From: Delphinus delphis
Lineage: Eukaryota > Chordata > Mammalia > Artiodactyla > Delphinidae
Direction: 5' to 3'
Length of the DNA: 64,000 nt
NCBI RefSeq assembly: GCF_949987515.2
Contig: NC_082698.1
Span: 33,632,070-33,696,069 of the forward strand
Shown here: one piece after another, positions 38,473-49,384 of the stretch
Numbering within the stretch: position 1 is the stretch's first letter
Layout of the letters: every line of letters begins with the position of its first letter
Translations under genes and position numbers: made by a program
The notes under the pieces: generated by a model
What the model saw: the letters and a program-made list of their open reading frames with translations, nothing else
Databases searched by the model: none
What the model was told of the DNA's origin: nothing

Positions 38473-38685
38473 TTTTTTATTTTTTATTTTTTTGTGGTAC
38501 GTGGGCCTCTCACTGCTGTGGCCTCTCCCGTTGAGGAGAACAGGCTCCGGACGCGCAGGCTCAGCGGCCATGGCTCACAGGCCCAGCCGCTCCGCAGCAT
38601 GTGGGATCTTCCTGGACCGGGGCACGAACCTGTGTCCCCTGCATCAGCAGGCGGACTCTCAACCACTGCGCCACCAGGGAAGCCC
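38473..38685 (-). mobile_element. CHR-2-like SINE, minus strand
   Basis: 'GTGGTACGTGGGCCTCTCAC', terminal CCACCAGGGAAGCCC. Duplication TGGCTAGTATATCTTT (38457-38472) and TGGCTAATATATCTTT (38686-38701). Confidence 0.93.
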
Positions 38686-39929
38686 TGGCTAATATATCTT
38701 TAATTACTAGGTATTCTACTTGATTTTTTTTCCACATTTTTTTGGTAATTCCTTTAGAGTTTCTTGTTGCCTAATGATATCAGCAAGCTTGCCTTTTATT
38801 TCTTTAAATATAATAGTGTTATTTTATATTCTATGCCTAATAACTCAAACATTGAAAGTCTTTTACAATTGATTTCTGTTGTCAATATTTCTAATGATTC
38901 TCACTTGTTTGATAGTTAATTCTGAGTATGAGTTGCTAATTTTCCTTGAAACCTCAACTATGGATATCCTTTAATTTGGTATGAAGGTTCAGAGAAGAAC
39001 TGCATTTGCTTCTACTAGGCACCTGGAGACAATATCAAAATGGAACCACTTTAAATTTTCAGCTTGAGATTTTTTTGATTATCCAAGTAGAATGAATTTG
39101 GATTGCAAACACATTTGACGAACTGCTTGTTATGAATTCTCAGAGATTTTTTCTCTTTGTTCACTCAGCACCAGGATTTGGGATAGGCAATTTTCTTTAG
39201 TGTATTTGGCAAAAGGACCAGAGAGCTTTTGCTAGATGGTTTTATCTCTAGGTCATACTAATAATGGGCTATAATTCTTTGGAGTCTCAGCCTTACAAAG
39301 GAGACAGTCTCTTATCACCCACTTTGGGTGACTCTATGCTTAGCCCCCTATACCCCTATGTCCTCAAAACTTATGCTTTCCCATTCAGTCCATGCCCCTA
39401 GGATAAAAGCTACATTCAGTTCTTCATTATGCCTGTCTGAATTTCTTTCCTCATTTAGGATTTCCTGGCTTTTTCTTCTTATATTTAGGTGTATTGAGGT
39501 ATAAGTTACATGAACAAAACTCTTTTTCATGTGCTGTTTCTATGTGTTTTCACAAATACATCTAGTCACATACCTATCACCGTAACCAACATATAGAACA
39601 GTTCCATATTGACTTAGTTTGGTTTTTTTTTAACATTATGGATTATTTTATTTCAATTTTTCCTTATTTTTTTTACAGTGAATACATCACAATTTTATAA
39701 CCAAAAAAATACATATATTCTTGAGAATGGCTAATAAAAATCCCACAAACAAAGCCCTTTCAGATTACTTATTTCGTCTTTGTCAGGACTATACTTTCCT
39801 ACCTGATACTCAGTACATTTAAAAAGAACTTAAGATTTTAAAAAATGTTTTATCCAGCACCGTTAGTTGTTTTTTCAGTAGAACAATTAATCAAGATACA
39901 CAGTCTACCACATCGTCAGAAACTAATTA

Positions 39930-40145
39930 TCACTCCCTGACATTTTATATATTTACTTATTTATCTTTTTATGTATTCATTGTCTTATTTATTCACTTAC
40001 AGTCTATCTTCCCTAATAGAATGTAAGTTCATGAGAGAAGGGACTTAGCCATAGCCATTTTGTTCACTGCTGTAACCTTCACACCTAAACCAATGATTGG
40101 AAATGGTAGGTATTCAATAAATATTTGTAGTTGAATGCATGCCTT
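39930..40145 (+). repeat. L2 3' end
   Basis: 'AGAATGTAAGTTCATGAGAG', 'CATTTTGTTCACTGCTGTAA', 'AGGTATTCAATAAATATTTG': canonical L2 3' end, finishing about 60 nt from the exon 9 donor. Confidence 0.8.
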
Positions 40146-40205
40146 GAAGAAATTAAAGAGGATAAAAACTTCAACATAACCAATTCAAAATTTTCACATA
40201 CTTAC

Positions 40206-40289
40206 CATATTTGATTGGGGTTGCAATACCAGTCTTGCCTGTTTCTTTCTTTGTTTTCGGTAATAATTTTCAAATGTTTCCTCATCACC
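40206..40289 (-). CDS. EXOC6: EXOC6 coding exon 9
   Basis: 84 nt, phase 0 at both ends, 28 codons (about residues 296-323): GDEETFENYYRKQRKKQARL followed by VLQPQSNM. Acceptor ATTTTAG|GGT, donor ATG|GTAAGT. The basic stretch YYRKQRKKQARL is shared by Sec15 proteins. It opens intron 9, the largest intron here, which carries the big L1. Confidence 0.96.
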
Positions 40290-40879
40290 CTAAAATAAAA
40301 TCAGAAGAGTAATGAAAAACACACATACACAAACACACTGCTAAACAGAAAACTTTACCCCGTAAGAGTCATTTTTCAGTTTTTAACAACTGGATTTAAA
40401 TGCGGAATGGTATTTCATATTGAATACCAAGAACAAGTTTTGGCATTATGGTTCATAGATAGTAACCTTGTTTGGTATCATGACAATTAAGAAGACTAAA
40501 GGTAAGTCCAAATAATTTGACTGTTGCCCAACTTGTCACTTAGCCTTTATACATTTTTGACTGATGAAAGAAAATATCGCTGTCAGTGAGGGAAATTAAG
40601 AAAATTAGTTGGCAAGCCTCAACTTCTGAACATGTTGTACAAGAACTAAGAAAATCTGACCACAGGACAAAATACACTATTTCTAACATGGTTTACTATT
40701 AATCTGCACAGGAAGAGAAGGGAGGAACCCTTTGTGAATACTGTCCCTTGATTAATCATTAAAGAAGACTTCTCCTTTATTTGGCACCTTGGAAGTTTTT
40801 ACACATCAAGACAATGCACAATGGTACCACCAGGTATCAGTGAAGGATATGTCTTTCTTTTATAAAGTAAGTGTGGTAG

Positions 40880-41240
40880 CCTCCAAGACACCCCCCAAAG
40901 ATCCCTTGTGTAGTCTCCTCCCACATTGTACCAAGGTTGGTCTATGTGACCAAGAGGATGCAGGAGAAGTAAAAGTATGTCACTTCTGAGATTAAGTTAT
41001 AAAAGGCATCATGGTTTTCATTTGGTCTCTCTCAGATCACTCACTTCTGGGGAAAGCCAGTTGCCACGTCATGAAGACTATCAGGCAGACTTGCAGACAG
41101 CCCATGCGGCAAGAAACTGAGACCTGCCAACAGCCACACCTGTTACACAGGTATAAAGATACAGTCTTTCCCAGAGGACTTAGTGCCTGTTGACATAAAC
41201 TCCCAGATAAAGTATATAATGTGTCTGTATTAAAAACTGA
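40880..41240 (+). repeat. Possible ancient LTR fragment
   Basis: 'GTGGTAGCCTCCAAGACACC' ... 'GTATGTCACTTCTGAGATTA' ... 'GGAAAGCCAGTTGCCACGTC' resembles an old mammalian LTR family I cannot name with certainty. Partial; the ORFs here are not credible genes. Confidence 0.4.
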
Positions 41241-41543
41241 GTGTTGTGTTAAAGAGTCAATTACTAAATGCAGCAAATCTTTATGAAATATCAGGTAAAA
41301 TGGAAGGCACTGGGGAAAGAACAACAAACAACACTCATGGTCTCTTGCAGATCATACACATACAGAACAGGAATAATACAAAGTAACAGAAGTGCCTACT
41401 GGAACTCACTGTAGCACGCTGCCATAAAAGACAGAAAAATTGTGCACTATCAAAGCAAAAAATCATTCCTCTACATCAAACTCAAAAACTTATAGGAGAA
41501 CATCCAATTTGAAAGGAGTTGTGAAAGAATAAAATTTCACGTG

Positions 41544-41862
41544 GGGCTTCCCTGGTGGCGCAGTGGTTAAGAATTCACCTGCCAATGCAGGGGACACAGG
41601 TTCGAGCCCTTGTCCGGGAAGATCCCACATACTGCGGAGCAACTAAGCCCATGCGCCACAACTACTGAAGCCCGTGTGCCTAGAGCCCGTGCTCCGCAAC
41701 AAGAGAAGCCACCACAATGAGAAGCCCGTGCACTGCAACAAAGAGTAGCCCCTGCTTGCCACAACTAGAGAAAGCCCGCACACAGCAGCGAAGACCCAAC
41801 GCAGCCAAAAAATAAATAAATAAAATAAATTTATAAAAACAAAACAAAACAAAACAAAAAAC
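41544..41862 (+). mobile_element. Long CHR-type SINE, plus strand
   Basis: Head 'GGGCTTCCCTGGTGGCGCAG', B box 'GGTTCGAGCCC', tail AAATAAATAAATA then (AAAAC)n. Imperfect duplication ATTTCACGTG before, ACTTCATGTG after. Confidence 0.9.
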
Positions 41863-42483
41863 AACTTCATGTGATTAGACAAAAGGAAGCCTAGTTTTCA
41901 ATGTTACTACAAATAGCAGTGTAATCGTGATGGAACCTACCCTCTGTTTGCCTCAGGTATGAATGCAGTTAAATGTATATACTACCACCTCACATTGAAA
42001 AGAATCTATGAAGTTAAGGTAGTTTATACTCACACACACTGAAAGAAATATTTTATCAGAGACTAGACTAAAAGTATTATTGTTTTGATACTACACTATG
42101 ATTTATTATAGCTTTAAAAAGAGAAATTCTTTTTAAAGGTCTATTCAATAAAGTTCAACACACTTGAAACGTCTCTTATCTGTAAAACAGCAAGTTTACA
42201 TTGATATTGTGCTGTTAGATCACTTTCATCTCAGCTAGGAAGTGCAGAACTAGTCCTGTCTTTTAATAGAGGACTAAAAGAAAAAAGTTAACAAATAAAG
42301 ATAGTTCCATTTGCTCTAATTAACATAATTACCATTCTTTTTTCAATTACATAAATAATCCAAACCTCAAAACTCCTTAAAAGTAAATGGCTTAAGAAGG
42401 CAGTGGGATGACATATTCAAAGCGCTGAAAGAAAAACCAAGAATTCTATATCCAACAAAACTACTCTTAAAAAGCAAAGGAGA

Positions 42484-42602
42484 GGGAATTCCCTGGTGGT
42501 CTAGTGGTTAGGACTCTGTGCTTTCACTGCCGAGGGCCCAGGTTCAATCCCTGGTTGGGGAACTAAGATCCCACAAGCTGCACAGTGTGGCCAAAAAAAA
42601 AA
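42484..42602 (+). mobile_element. Short CHR-type SINE, plus strand
   Basis: 'GGGAATTCCCTGGTGGTCTA', 'GGTTCAATCCCTGGTTGGGG', A-tail of 15. Duplication AAAAGCAAAGGAGA (42470-42483) and AAAAGCAAAAGAGA (42603-42616). Confidence 0.93.
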
Positions 42603-43022
42603 AAAAAGCAAAAGAGAAATTAAGACACTCCCAGATAAACAAAATTGAGAGAATTTGACACTACCAGAACCTTCCCTAAAAGAAACACTAACAGGAGTAC
42701 TTCAGGCAGAAACGCAAGGACACTAGACAGTAACTCTAATTCACATGAAGAAATAAAAAGTACCAGTAAAAGTAAATACAGAGGAAAATATAAAGACAGT
42801 ATATGTGTATTTTTGTTTGTAACTCTTTTTTTTTCTAATTTAAAAAAACAACTGCATAAAGAATTATAAAACTGTGTCAATGGCTAATGTGTAAATATAT
42901 AATTAGTATGAGAAAAATAACAAAAAGGAGAGGGATTAATGAGAACTAATTATACTGTTTTAAGATAAAGATGTTACTTGTAATTCCCAGGGCAAACACT
43001 AAGAAAATACTAAATATATAAA

Positions 43023-43057
43023 TGTGTGTGTGTGTGTGTATGTGTGTGTGTGTGTGC
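43023..43057. repeat. (TG)n microsatellite
   Basis: Uninterrupted TG units apart from one TA, inside the old L1. Confidence 0.95.
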
Positions 43058-44089
43058 ATATAAATAAATGACAAGGGAATTAAAATGGTACATGAGAAAA
43101 TATCTATTTGATGCAAAAGAAGGCAATAATGGAGGAAGAGAGGAACAAAAAAAGACATCAGACATATTAAAACAACCAGTAGATGTAAATCCTACCTTAT
43201 CAGCAATTACATTAAATATAAATGAACTAAACAATCCAATCAAAAGGAAGAGATCAGCAGACTGAACTGAAAAGAAAACAGATCCATCTATATGCTATCC
43301 TACAAGAGACACACTTTAGATTCAAAGACACAAAAAGGTCAAAAATAACATAATAAAAAAATATACCATGCCAAGAGTAACCAAAAGAGCCTGAGTGCCT
43401 ATACTAATATCAGCCAAAATAGAATTTAAGACAAAAAATATTACAAAGAAACACATTTTATAGTGGAAAAAGGTCTTACTACAGAGACATAACAATTATA
43501 AACATTTACACACATAACAACAAAGCCTCAAAAATATATGAAGCAAAAAGTGGCAGAACTAAGGAAGAACAGACAATTCAACAGTTATAGCTGGAGGCTT
43601 CAATAATCCCATTTTTAATAACAGACAAAACAAGCAAAAGATCAACAAGGATAAAGAAGATTTGAACACTATAATTAACTAAACCTAACTGATGGCTATA
43701 GAAAACACCACCCAACAACAGCCAGATACACATTATTCTCAAGTATACATGAAACATTCTCCAGGATAAAGCATGTTATGCCATAAAACAAGCCTCAATA
43801 AACTTAAAAGGACTGGAATCATACAAAGTATGATCTGTGACTACAGTGGGATTAAATTAGGAATCAATGACAGAAGAACTTTTGTTTGTGAACAGAAATT
43901 CACAAACATGGAGATTAAACACATTTCTAAATAACTAATGGGTTAAAGAAGAAATCACAGGAAATTAGAAAATACTTTGAGATAAATGGAAACAAAAACA
44001 CAACACACCAAAACTCATGGAATGCAGCTAAAGCAGTGGTTAGAAGGAAATTTATAGCTTTAAATGTCTGTATTAAAAAAGAAGAAAGG

Positions 44090-44271
44090 GGGCTTCCCTG
44101 GTGGCCCAGTGGTTGGGAGTCCACCTGCCAATGCAGGGGACACAGGTTCGTGCCCCGGTCCGGGAAGACCCCACATGCCATGGAGCGGCTGGGCCCGTGA
44201 GCTATGGCCGCTGAGCCTGCGCGTCCGGAGCAGAGGCCACAACAGTGAGAGGCCCGCGTACCGCAAAAAAA
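44090..44271 (+). mobile_element. CHR-2-like SINE with a 19-nt internal deletion, plus strand
   Basis: Like other copies, but the segment between 'GCGCGTCCGGAG' and 'AGAGGCCACAACAGTGAGAG' lacks the usual 'CCTGTGCTCCGCAACGGG'-like stretch. Target duplication of A-rich GAAGAAAGGG on both sides. Confidence 0.88.
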
Positions 44272-44287
44272 AAAAAAGAAGAAAGGG

Positions 44288-44930
44288 ACTTGCCTGGTGG
44301 CATAGTGGTTAAGAATATATCTGCCAGGACTTCCCTGGTGGCTCAGTGATTAAGAATCTGCCTGCCAATGCAGGGGACACGGGTTCGAGCCCTGATCCGG
44401 GAAGATCCCACATGACGCAGAGCAACTAAGCCCATGTGCCACAACTGAGCCTGCACTCTAGAGCCCGTGAGCCACAACTACTGAGCCCGTGCACCTAGAG
44501 CCCGTGCTCTGCAACAAGAGAAGCCACTGCAATAAGAAGCCTGCACACCGCAACGAAGAGTAGCCCTCGCTCCCCGCAACTAGAGAAAGCCCGCGTGCAG
44601 CAATGAAGACCCAAGGCAGCCAAAAATAAATAAATAAATAAAATTAAAAAAAAAAAAGACTCCACCTGCTAATGCAGGGGACATGGGTTAAATCCCTGAT
44701 CCAGGAAGATCCCACATGCCACAGAGCAACTAAGCCCGTGTGCTGCAACTACTGAGCCTGCGTGCCACAAATACCAAAGCCCACACACCTAGAGCCCGTG
44801 CTCCACAACAAGAGAAGCCACCGCAATGAGAAGCCCACACACCACAACAAAGAGTAGCCCCCACTTGTCACAACTAGAGAAAGCCCGTGAGCAGCAACAA
44901 AGATCCAACACTGCCAAAAATAAAATCAAT
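44288..44930 (+). mobile_element. Two long CHR-type SINEs, one apparently inside the other
   Basis: A head ('GGACTTGCCTGGTGGCATAG') breaks off after about 40 nt where a complete SINE (about 44327-44656, with AAATAAATAAATA tail) begins. The remainder of a long SINE ('GACTCCACCTGCTAATGCAG' onward) resumes at about 44658 and runs to about 44930. Nesting is the simplest reading; the supposed duplication is poorly preserved, so a tandem arrangement is possible. Confidence 0.75.
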
Positions 44931-45290
44931 AAAAAAGAAGATAGATCTCAATCAATAACTTAAACTTCTACCTATATGAAAGAAGTTGGACACAAAAGGC
45001 CACATATAGTATGATTCCATTTATATGAAATACCCAGAATAGGCAAATCCATAGAGACAGAAAGTAAATTAATGGTTGTCAGGGACTGGGGGGAGGGGAG
45101 AATAAGGAGTGACTGCTAACAGGTAAGAGGTTTCTTTTTGTAGTAATAAAATGTGCTGGAATTAGTTGTAATGGTTGCACATCCTTGTGAATTATACTAA
45201 AACCACTGAACTGTATACTTTAAAAGGGTAAAATTTTGGGTATATGAATTATATCAGAATAGTGCAATTATGTTTTTTAAAAAGATAATT

Positions 45291-45590
45291 GTTTAACCAA
45301 AACTAAAAACAATGTAGTGTGGGGTAAACAAATGTAGAAGTAACATACTTAAAAGTAACTGTGATACAACAGTACAAAGGCAAGAAGGGAGAAATGTAAG
45401 GTTCTTTTAACATACATGAAAAGCATACTTGAAAGTGTACCATGATTAAGTTAAAGAAAAAAGTAAATGCCTTACACACAGTGGATATTTCACAAATAAA
45501 TATTGCATGAAGGTTTAGAGCTCAATGAGCTTGTGGTCAGCCTTTAGAAAAGCAGGCCTAAAATGCATACCTGTCTTTTTAATAATACAA
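45291..45590. other. Intron 8, end nearest exon 8, unique
   Basis: No recognised feature until the microsatellite at 45592. Confidence 0.4.
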
Positions 45591-45591
45591 A

Positions 45592-45663
45592 TATACACAC
45601 ACAAATGTGCATACACACATATGTATACACACACAGACATATATATATATATATATATATATA
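45592..45663. repeat. CA/TA microsatellite beside the exon 8 donor
   Basis: CA-rich then (TA)n to 45663; the exon 8 donor is at 45690-45691. The ORFs over it are repeat artefacts. Confidence 0.9.
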
Positions 45664-45691
45664 CCCATGCACATATACAAAAGATACTTAC

Positions 45692-45760
45692 CAGAACAGA
45701 ATAAATGTGCAAACATCGGTAAACAGGGGAAAAATCAACAAGATCCTGAACAGTTAAGAT
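45692..45760 (-). CDS. EXOC6: EXOC6 coding exon 8
   Basis: 69 nt, phase 0 at both ends, 23 codons (about residues 273-295, starting ILTVQDLVDFSPVYRCLHI). Acceptor TATTTTTCAG|ATC, donor CTG|GTAAGT. Being symmetric, its loss would remove 23 residues without a frameshift; the mouse hbd anaemia allele is known as an in-frame loss of exon 8 (from memory). A TA/CA-rich microsatellite begins about 30 nt downstream of the donor. Confidence 0.95.
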
Positions 45761-45770
45761 CTGAAAAATA

Positions 45771-47693
45771 AAACCATTTTTTAAAAATTATAGGTCAAAC
45801 TACTAGTCTACTGTTGAATAATATAAAGTTAGACAAGGAGATTCATGGACTTCGTATTATAACATTTATCAACTATAAAAAGCACACACTATAAACACAA
45901 TGCCTATTTTGTTTTGGCATTTGTTTAGTAATTCATTCTGCATATATTTATCATCATTGTTGACTATTTTAGATTATAAGGTAATAAGGGGGAGAGACTG
46001 TATATCTTTATCATGTTTGATAGATTGCCAGAAAATTGCTATGGATAACTAGATACATCATTATTGCTTCTGGTAAAGATGGTGCACAAATGTATGATTT
46101 ACCTATAGATGACGTTCCTTCTCTTATGCATGACTTATAATTATTTCATCAAATTGAAGAAATCATCATTATTATTTTATGGAACACTAACGAAGAAAAA
46201 AAAACACTACCACTTGAAACTGTAGTATCATCAATTTTAAAATGTTTCCTGATTCTGAGATGTTAATAATATTTTTTAAAGTACATCTTACAATTAAAGA
46301 AACAGTAATATAAAGTTCCCCAAACTTGAGAAATAAACTCTTTTTAAAGGAACACATTTCTATTCTCATGAATCCTCTGAGTGAACTTGAATTATTTTTA
46401 TTATAGAGTTACTTATTTGGGAAAATGATAGAAACAAAATGTAGTAATAATTAAATAGATCGGAAAGAACAGGGAAACAACCAAATTTCTCTTAGAGTAT
46501 GGATTTGGGTGTTGGGCCTGACGGCAATGTTCCCAGCAATTAAAGATATACAAAACAGACTACGGAAAATTGAGACACGAAGACTAGATGGTCCATTTTT
46601 ACCATTCTGAATCTCAAGGGAGAAAAGACTTACAGAGATTCTCTGAATATTGATTAAGAAAGAGCAAAAAAGTAGATTTCAAAAACATTTATTTCATTTC
46701 AAGGGACTAATCAGGCCACATTAATTCCACATTAGAAAGACATTAAACTATTTAAGGCTATTTATCTGTATATCAGACATCTACTATATATGCAAACATA
46801 AATGTATATACATACATATATACATATTAACATACATATATGTACACACACATATATATACACACTCACAAATACATACAGACTCACTCATCCTCAGGCA
46901 TATAATGCAAATGTACATACTGAACACTCAGTGGTTTCCCCAAACACAGAGAAGCCATGGACACATATTTATATGGTTCCTTTTTAATCAATCAATTAAA
47001 AGATCTTACTACACCCCAACAGTGTCCTTAGAAAAAGAATTTAAACGCTCACTGACAAGGCAAAACTTATAAACAATGGGAATACTAGACTCCTTATGGT
47101 ATTAACTAAATTCAAAAGGAATTCAACAGAAAAGATAAAAAGTAGGCTCAACAGAAGACTTCGTGGAGGGAAGAAAAGAAGCACTAGCACTAGGAATGAA
47201 TTTGAATGAAGAGGATAAAAGAAAGCAAATATTTAGGACAATTTCAAGGTTTCTAGACTTATTAAAACTTTTTTAAGAAATTGAAAACTTAACTTTAATC
47301 ATATTAAAATTATTTTGTAGTATCTCAGCACCAGCCAAAGGAAAAAAAGGTAGGCTATCCAGAATTAGTCTAAATGGCAAGGTTAAGCCATCATGCAATT
47401 AAATGTCTGCCACAGGTAATTAAATTATCAGTGATCACTACAAAAATAGCATTAAATTTACACTTTTACTGCTAATTATGGCAGAAAACCTAGGTTCAAC
47501 TATCTGCAGCTTACAAATATAATCTACAATATACCTTGTTTATCTGTCAGTTATTCAGTCTAACATTTCAGACGACTCCTTTGCCCTAATAGCTCATTAC
47601 AAACTGATCTACGTAAATTCAGTTTCCACATGGCAAGACTGAGTGTCACACAGACAACATTACAACTCAAGAGAAAAAAGACATCCAATAATA
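45771..47693. other. Intron 7, mostly unique
   Basis: AT-rich DNA with a CATATA/CACA microsatellite region at about 46796-46870. No gene or clear interspersed repeat recognised. Confidence 0.4.
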
Positions 47694-47800
47694 GATGAGG
47701 GAGGGAGGAAGGAAAGAAAGGAAAAAAGGAAGAAAAGAAAGGAAGGAAGGAAGAAACAAAGATAGAAACAAAAAAAGATACAAAGAAAGAAAGAGAAAGA
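47694..47800. repeat. Polypurine (GGAA/GAAA) tract beside exon 7
   Basis: About 105 nt almost entirely A/G on the plus strand (GGAAGGAAAGAAAGG units), i.e. a polypyrimidine tract in the EXOC6 transcript, 18 nt downstream of exon 7. Confidence 0.9.
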
Positions 47801-47817
47801 AACAAATTTCCCATCAC

Positions 47818-47970
47818 CTCCTCTTCATTCTCATCCTCTTCCTCAAATACAGGTTTCAATACAATTTCATTCCTTTCTTCTAGAATTCTATCATTTATAT
47901 ATATAGTCTTCCCAAATTTTACATTATTTTGCTTCTGCAGAATAACACTGAAGAGTTTCTGCTGCTGTGC
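47818..47970 (-). CDS. EXOC6: EXOC6 coding exon 7 (divergent linker)
   Basis: 153 nt, phase 0 at both ends, 51 codons (about residues 222-272), starting AQQQKLFSVILQKQNNVKF and ending in an acidic run FEEEDENEEE. Acceptor CCCAAATAG|GCA. Donor GAG|GTGATG lacks the usual G at +5. It encodes the acidic, probably disordered linker between the N-terminal helices and the rest of Sec15. It looks the least conserved of the exons, and I count one residue fewer than the human protein as remembered. A long polypyrimidine tract (transcript sense) begins about 18 nt after the exon. Confidence 0.92.
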
Positions 47971-48427
47971 CTATTTGGGAAAAAGAAAAATTAAGTTTAT
48001 TTGAAAAATTATTGTAGTCAAAATTGGTTCAAGAAGTTATTCATATTTCCTCATATTTTTAATGTCTGTAGGTATAGGATCTGGAATGATGTCCCATTTT
48101 TGTTCATGATTTACACCCTCCTTTTTTCAACAGTCTTGCAGAGGTTATCAATTTTATCTGAAAAGACTAAGAACCAACTTTTGTCTTTGCTGATACTCCC
48201 TTTTGTATTTTGTTTTCTATTATATTGATTTCTACTCTTGATTATCTCCTTCCAGTTTCTTTTCTTCAATTTTATTTTATTGTGGTAAGCACTAACATGA
48301 GATCTACCCTCAAATTTTTAAGTGTACATACATATTACATTATTAATATGTATATCAATAATTTAATACATTATTGTTGATAGGTATAATACTGATATTT
48401 ATAGAAGACCTCTAGAGTCTGTTCATC

Positions 48428-49044
48428 ATTTTTTTTTTTTTTTTTGGCCGCACTGTGCAGCTTGTGTGATCTTAGTTCCCCGACCAGGGACAGAACTGGG
48501 CCCACGGCAGTGAAAGCTCAGAGTTCTAACTGAGACAGGCCTAGGACCTGGGACCCTTTGCTTCAATGCTGCAAAACTTGCACCTGGACGAACCTCTCCT
48601 CCAGCAACAAAATACAAAGATACTATAAGGGACTAAAAATAACTGCATGCATGCACAGTTGGGGCAAACTGTGGACAAAAGATACAAAGGGACCAAAAAA
48701 CCCCACTGCCACTTTTTAAGAGCCCAGAGCAAAAGCAGGGTACTGCGCATGCCCTCTACACATGAGGCCACCTAAAGGGTGGGCAAAACACCTAAGTCAC
48801 CCCTCCGGCCTGACCCATGGACACACCCCTACCCTCACCCCATATAAGGAACAAGCTCGCCCCTCCTCAGGGAGTAAGCAAGCAAGGGAACCTGTTGTCT
48901 GTTCTCACTCACCCCCTGCTGCAGCAGGGGCCCCAGTAAAGCCTTGGCTGAATTTCTTGTCTGGCCTCTAGTCAATTTCTACTGATTAGGGAAGGCCAAG
49001 AACCCTGGTAGGTATCACTAACCACTGGACTGCCAAGGAATTCC
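48428..49044 (-). mobile_element. Short CHR-type SINE, minus strand, split by a solo LTR
   Basis: Left part 48428-48530 (T-run, 'GGCCGCACTGTGCAGCTTGT', 'CCCCGACCAGGGACAGAACT') and right part from 49018 ('CTAACCACTGGACTGCCAAG', GAATTCC). Joining them restores the short SINE. The block is flanked by CTAGAGTCTGTTCATC (48412-48427) and CTAGAGCTTGTTCATC (49045-49060). Confidence 0.92.
48531..49017 (+). mobile_element. Solo LTR of an endogenous retrovirus (probably class I)
   Basis: 487 bp beginning TG (TGAGACAGGCC) and ending CA (GGTATCA), flanked by a 5-bp duplication CTAAC (48526-48530 and 49018-49022) cut from the host SINE. On the plus strand it has a TATA-like box (CATATAAGG, near 48842) and a polyadenylation-like AGTAAA at 48935-48940 followed by a T-rich end, which sets its sense. 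GC content is higher than its surroundings. No internal viral genes remain, as expected after LTR-LTR recombination. Family not assigned. Confidence 0.85.
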
Positions 49045-49384
49045 CTAGAGCTTGTTCATCTCTACTTAAACTTTATGTCTGTTGATTAGTAACTCCTCAT
49101 TTCCCCCTGGTAACCACCAACCCACTCTTTGATTCTATGAATTTGACTAACTTAGATAGCTGATAATTTCCTTTTTAAAGACTGGATAGTATTCCATTAC
49201 AGGTACATACCACATTTTCTTAATCCATTCGTCAATGGACATTTACATTGTTTCCACATCTTAGATATTGTGAATAATGCTGCAAAGAGCATGGGAGTGC
49301 TAATATTCGTCAAGACCCCGATTTCAGGTTTTTTGGATAAATACCCATAGTAGAACATATGATAGCTCCATTGTTAACTTTTTT

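Larger units (their letters stand above)
35990..39600 (-). mobile_element. Old L1 sequence, minus strand, composite
   Basis: 36030-36480 and about 37965-39470 resemble the 5' half of old L1M elements. 36480-37960 is a separate ORF2/3' portion ('GTGCTGGGTCATATGGCAAG', 'GTGGTTTTAATTTGCATTTC', 'TTCTTTATATATTCTGGATA'), apparently inserted into the first. A further 3'-end scrap follows near 39480-39600. No intact frames. It abuts the younger L1 at 35951-35968. Borders approximate. Confidence 0.65.
42370..45290 (+). mobile_element. Old L1, plus strand, internally deleted and SINE-filled
   Basis: ORF1 3' part about 42390-42720 ('TATCCAACAAAACTACTCTT'). Endonuclease remnants about 43190-44000 ('CTACAAGAGACACACTTTAG', 'TAAATATAAATGAACTAAAC'). 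Then a jump straight to the L1 3' UTR at about 44940-45290 ('GAATGGTTGTC'-like segment, 'CCACTGAACTGTATACTTTA'). The reverse-transcriptase part is missing and SINEs occupy the junction. Confidence 0.75.

Noticed and set aside
47694..47883. 62-codon Arg/Lys-rich open frame MREGGRKERKKGRK
   Set aside because: Translation of the polypurine microsatellite.
48541..48971. Open frames inside the solo LTR
   Set aside because: Short, on both strands, with no viral protein similarity. The segment has LTR structure (TG..CA, 5-bp duplication).
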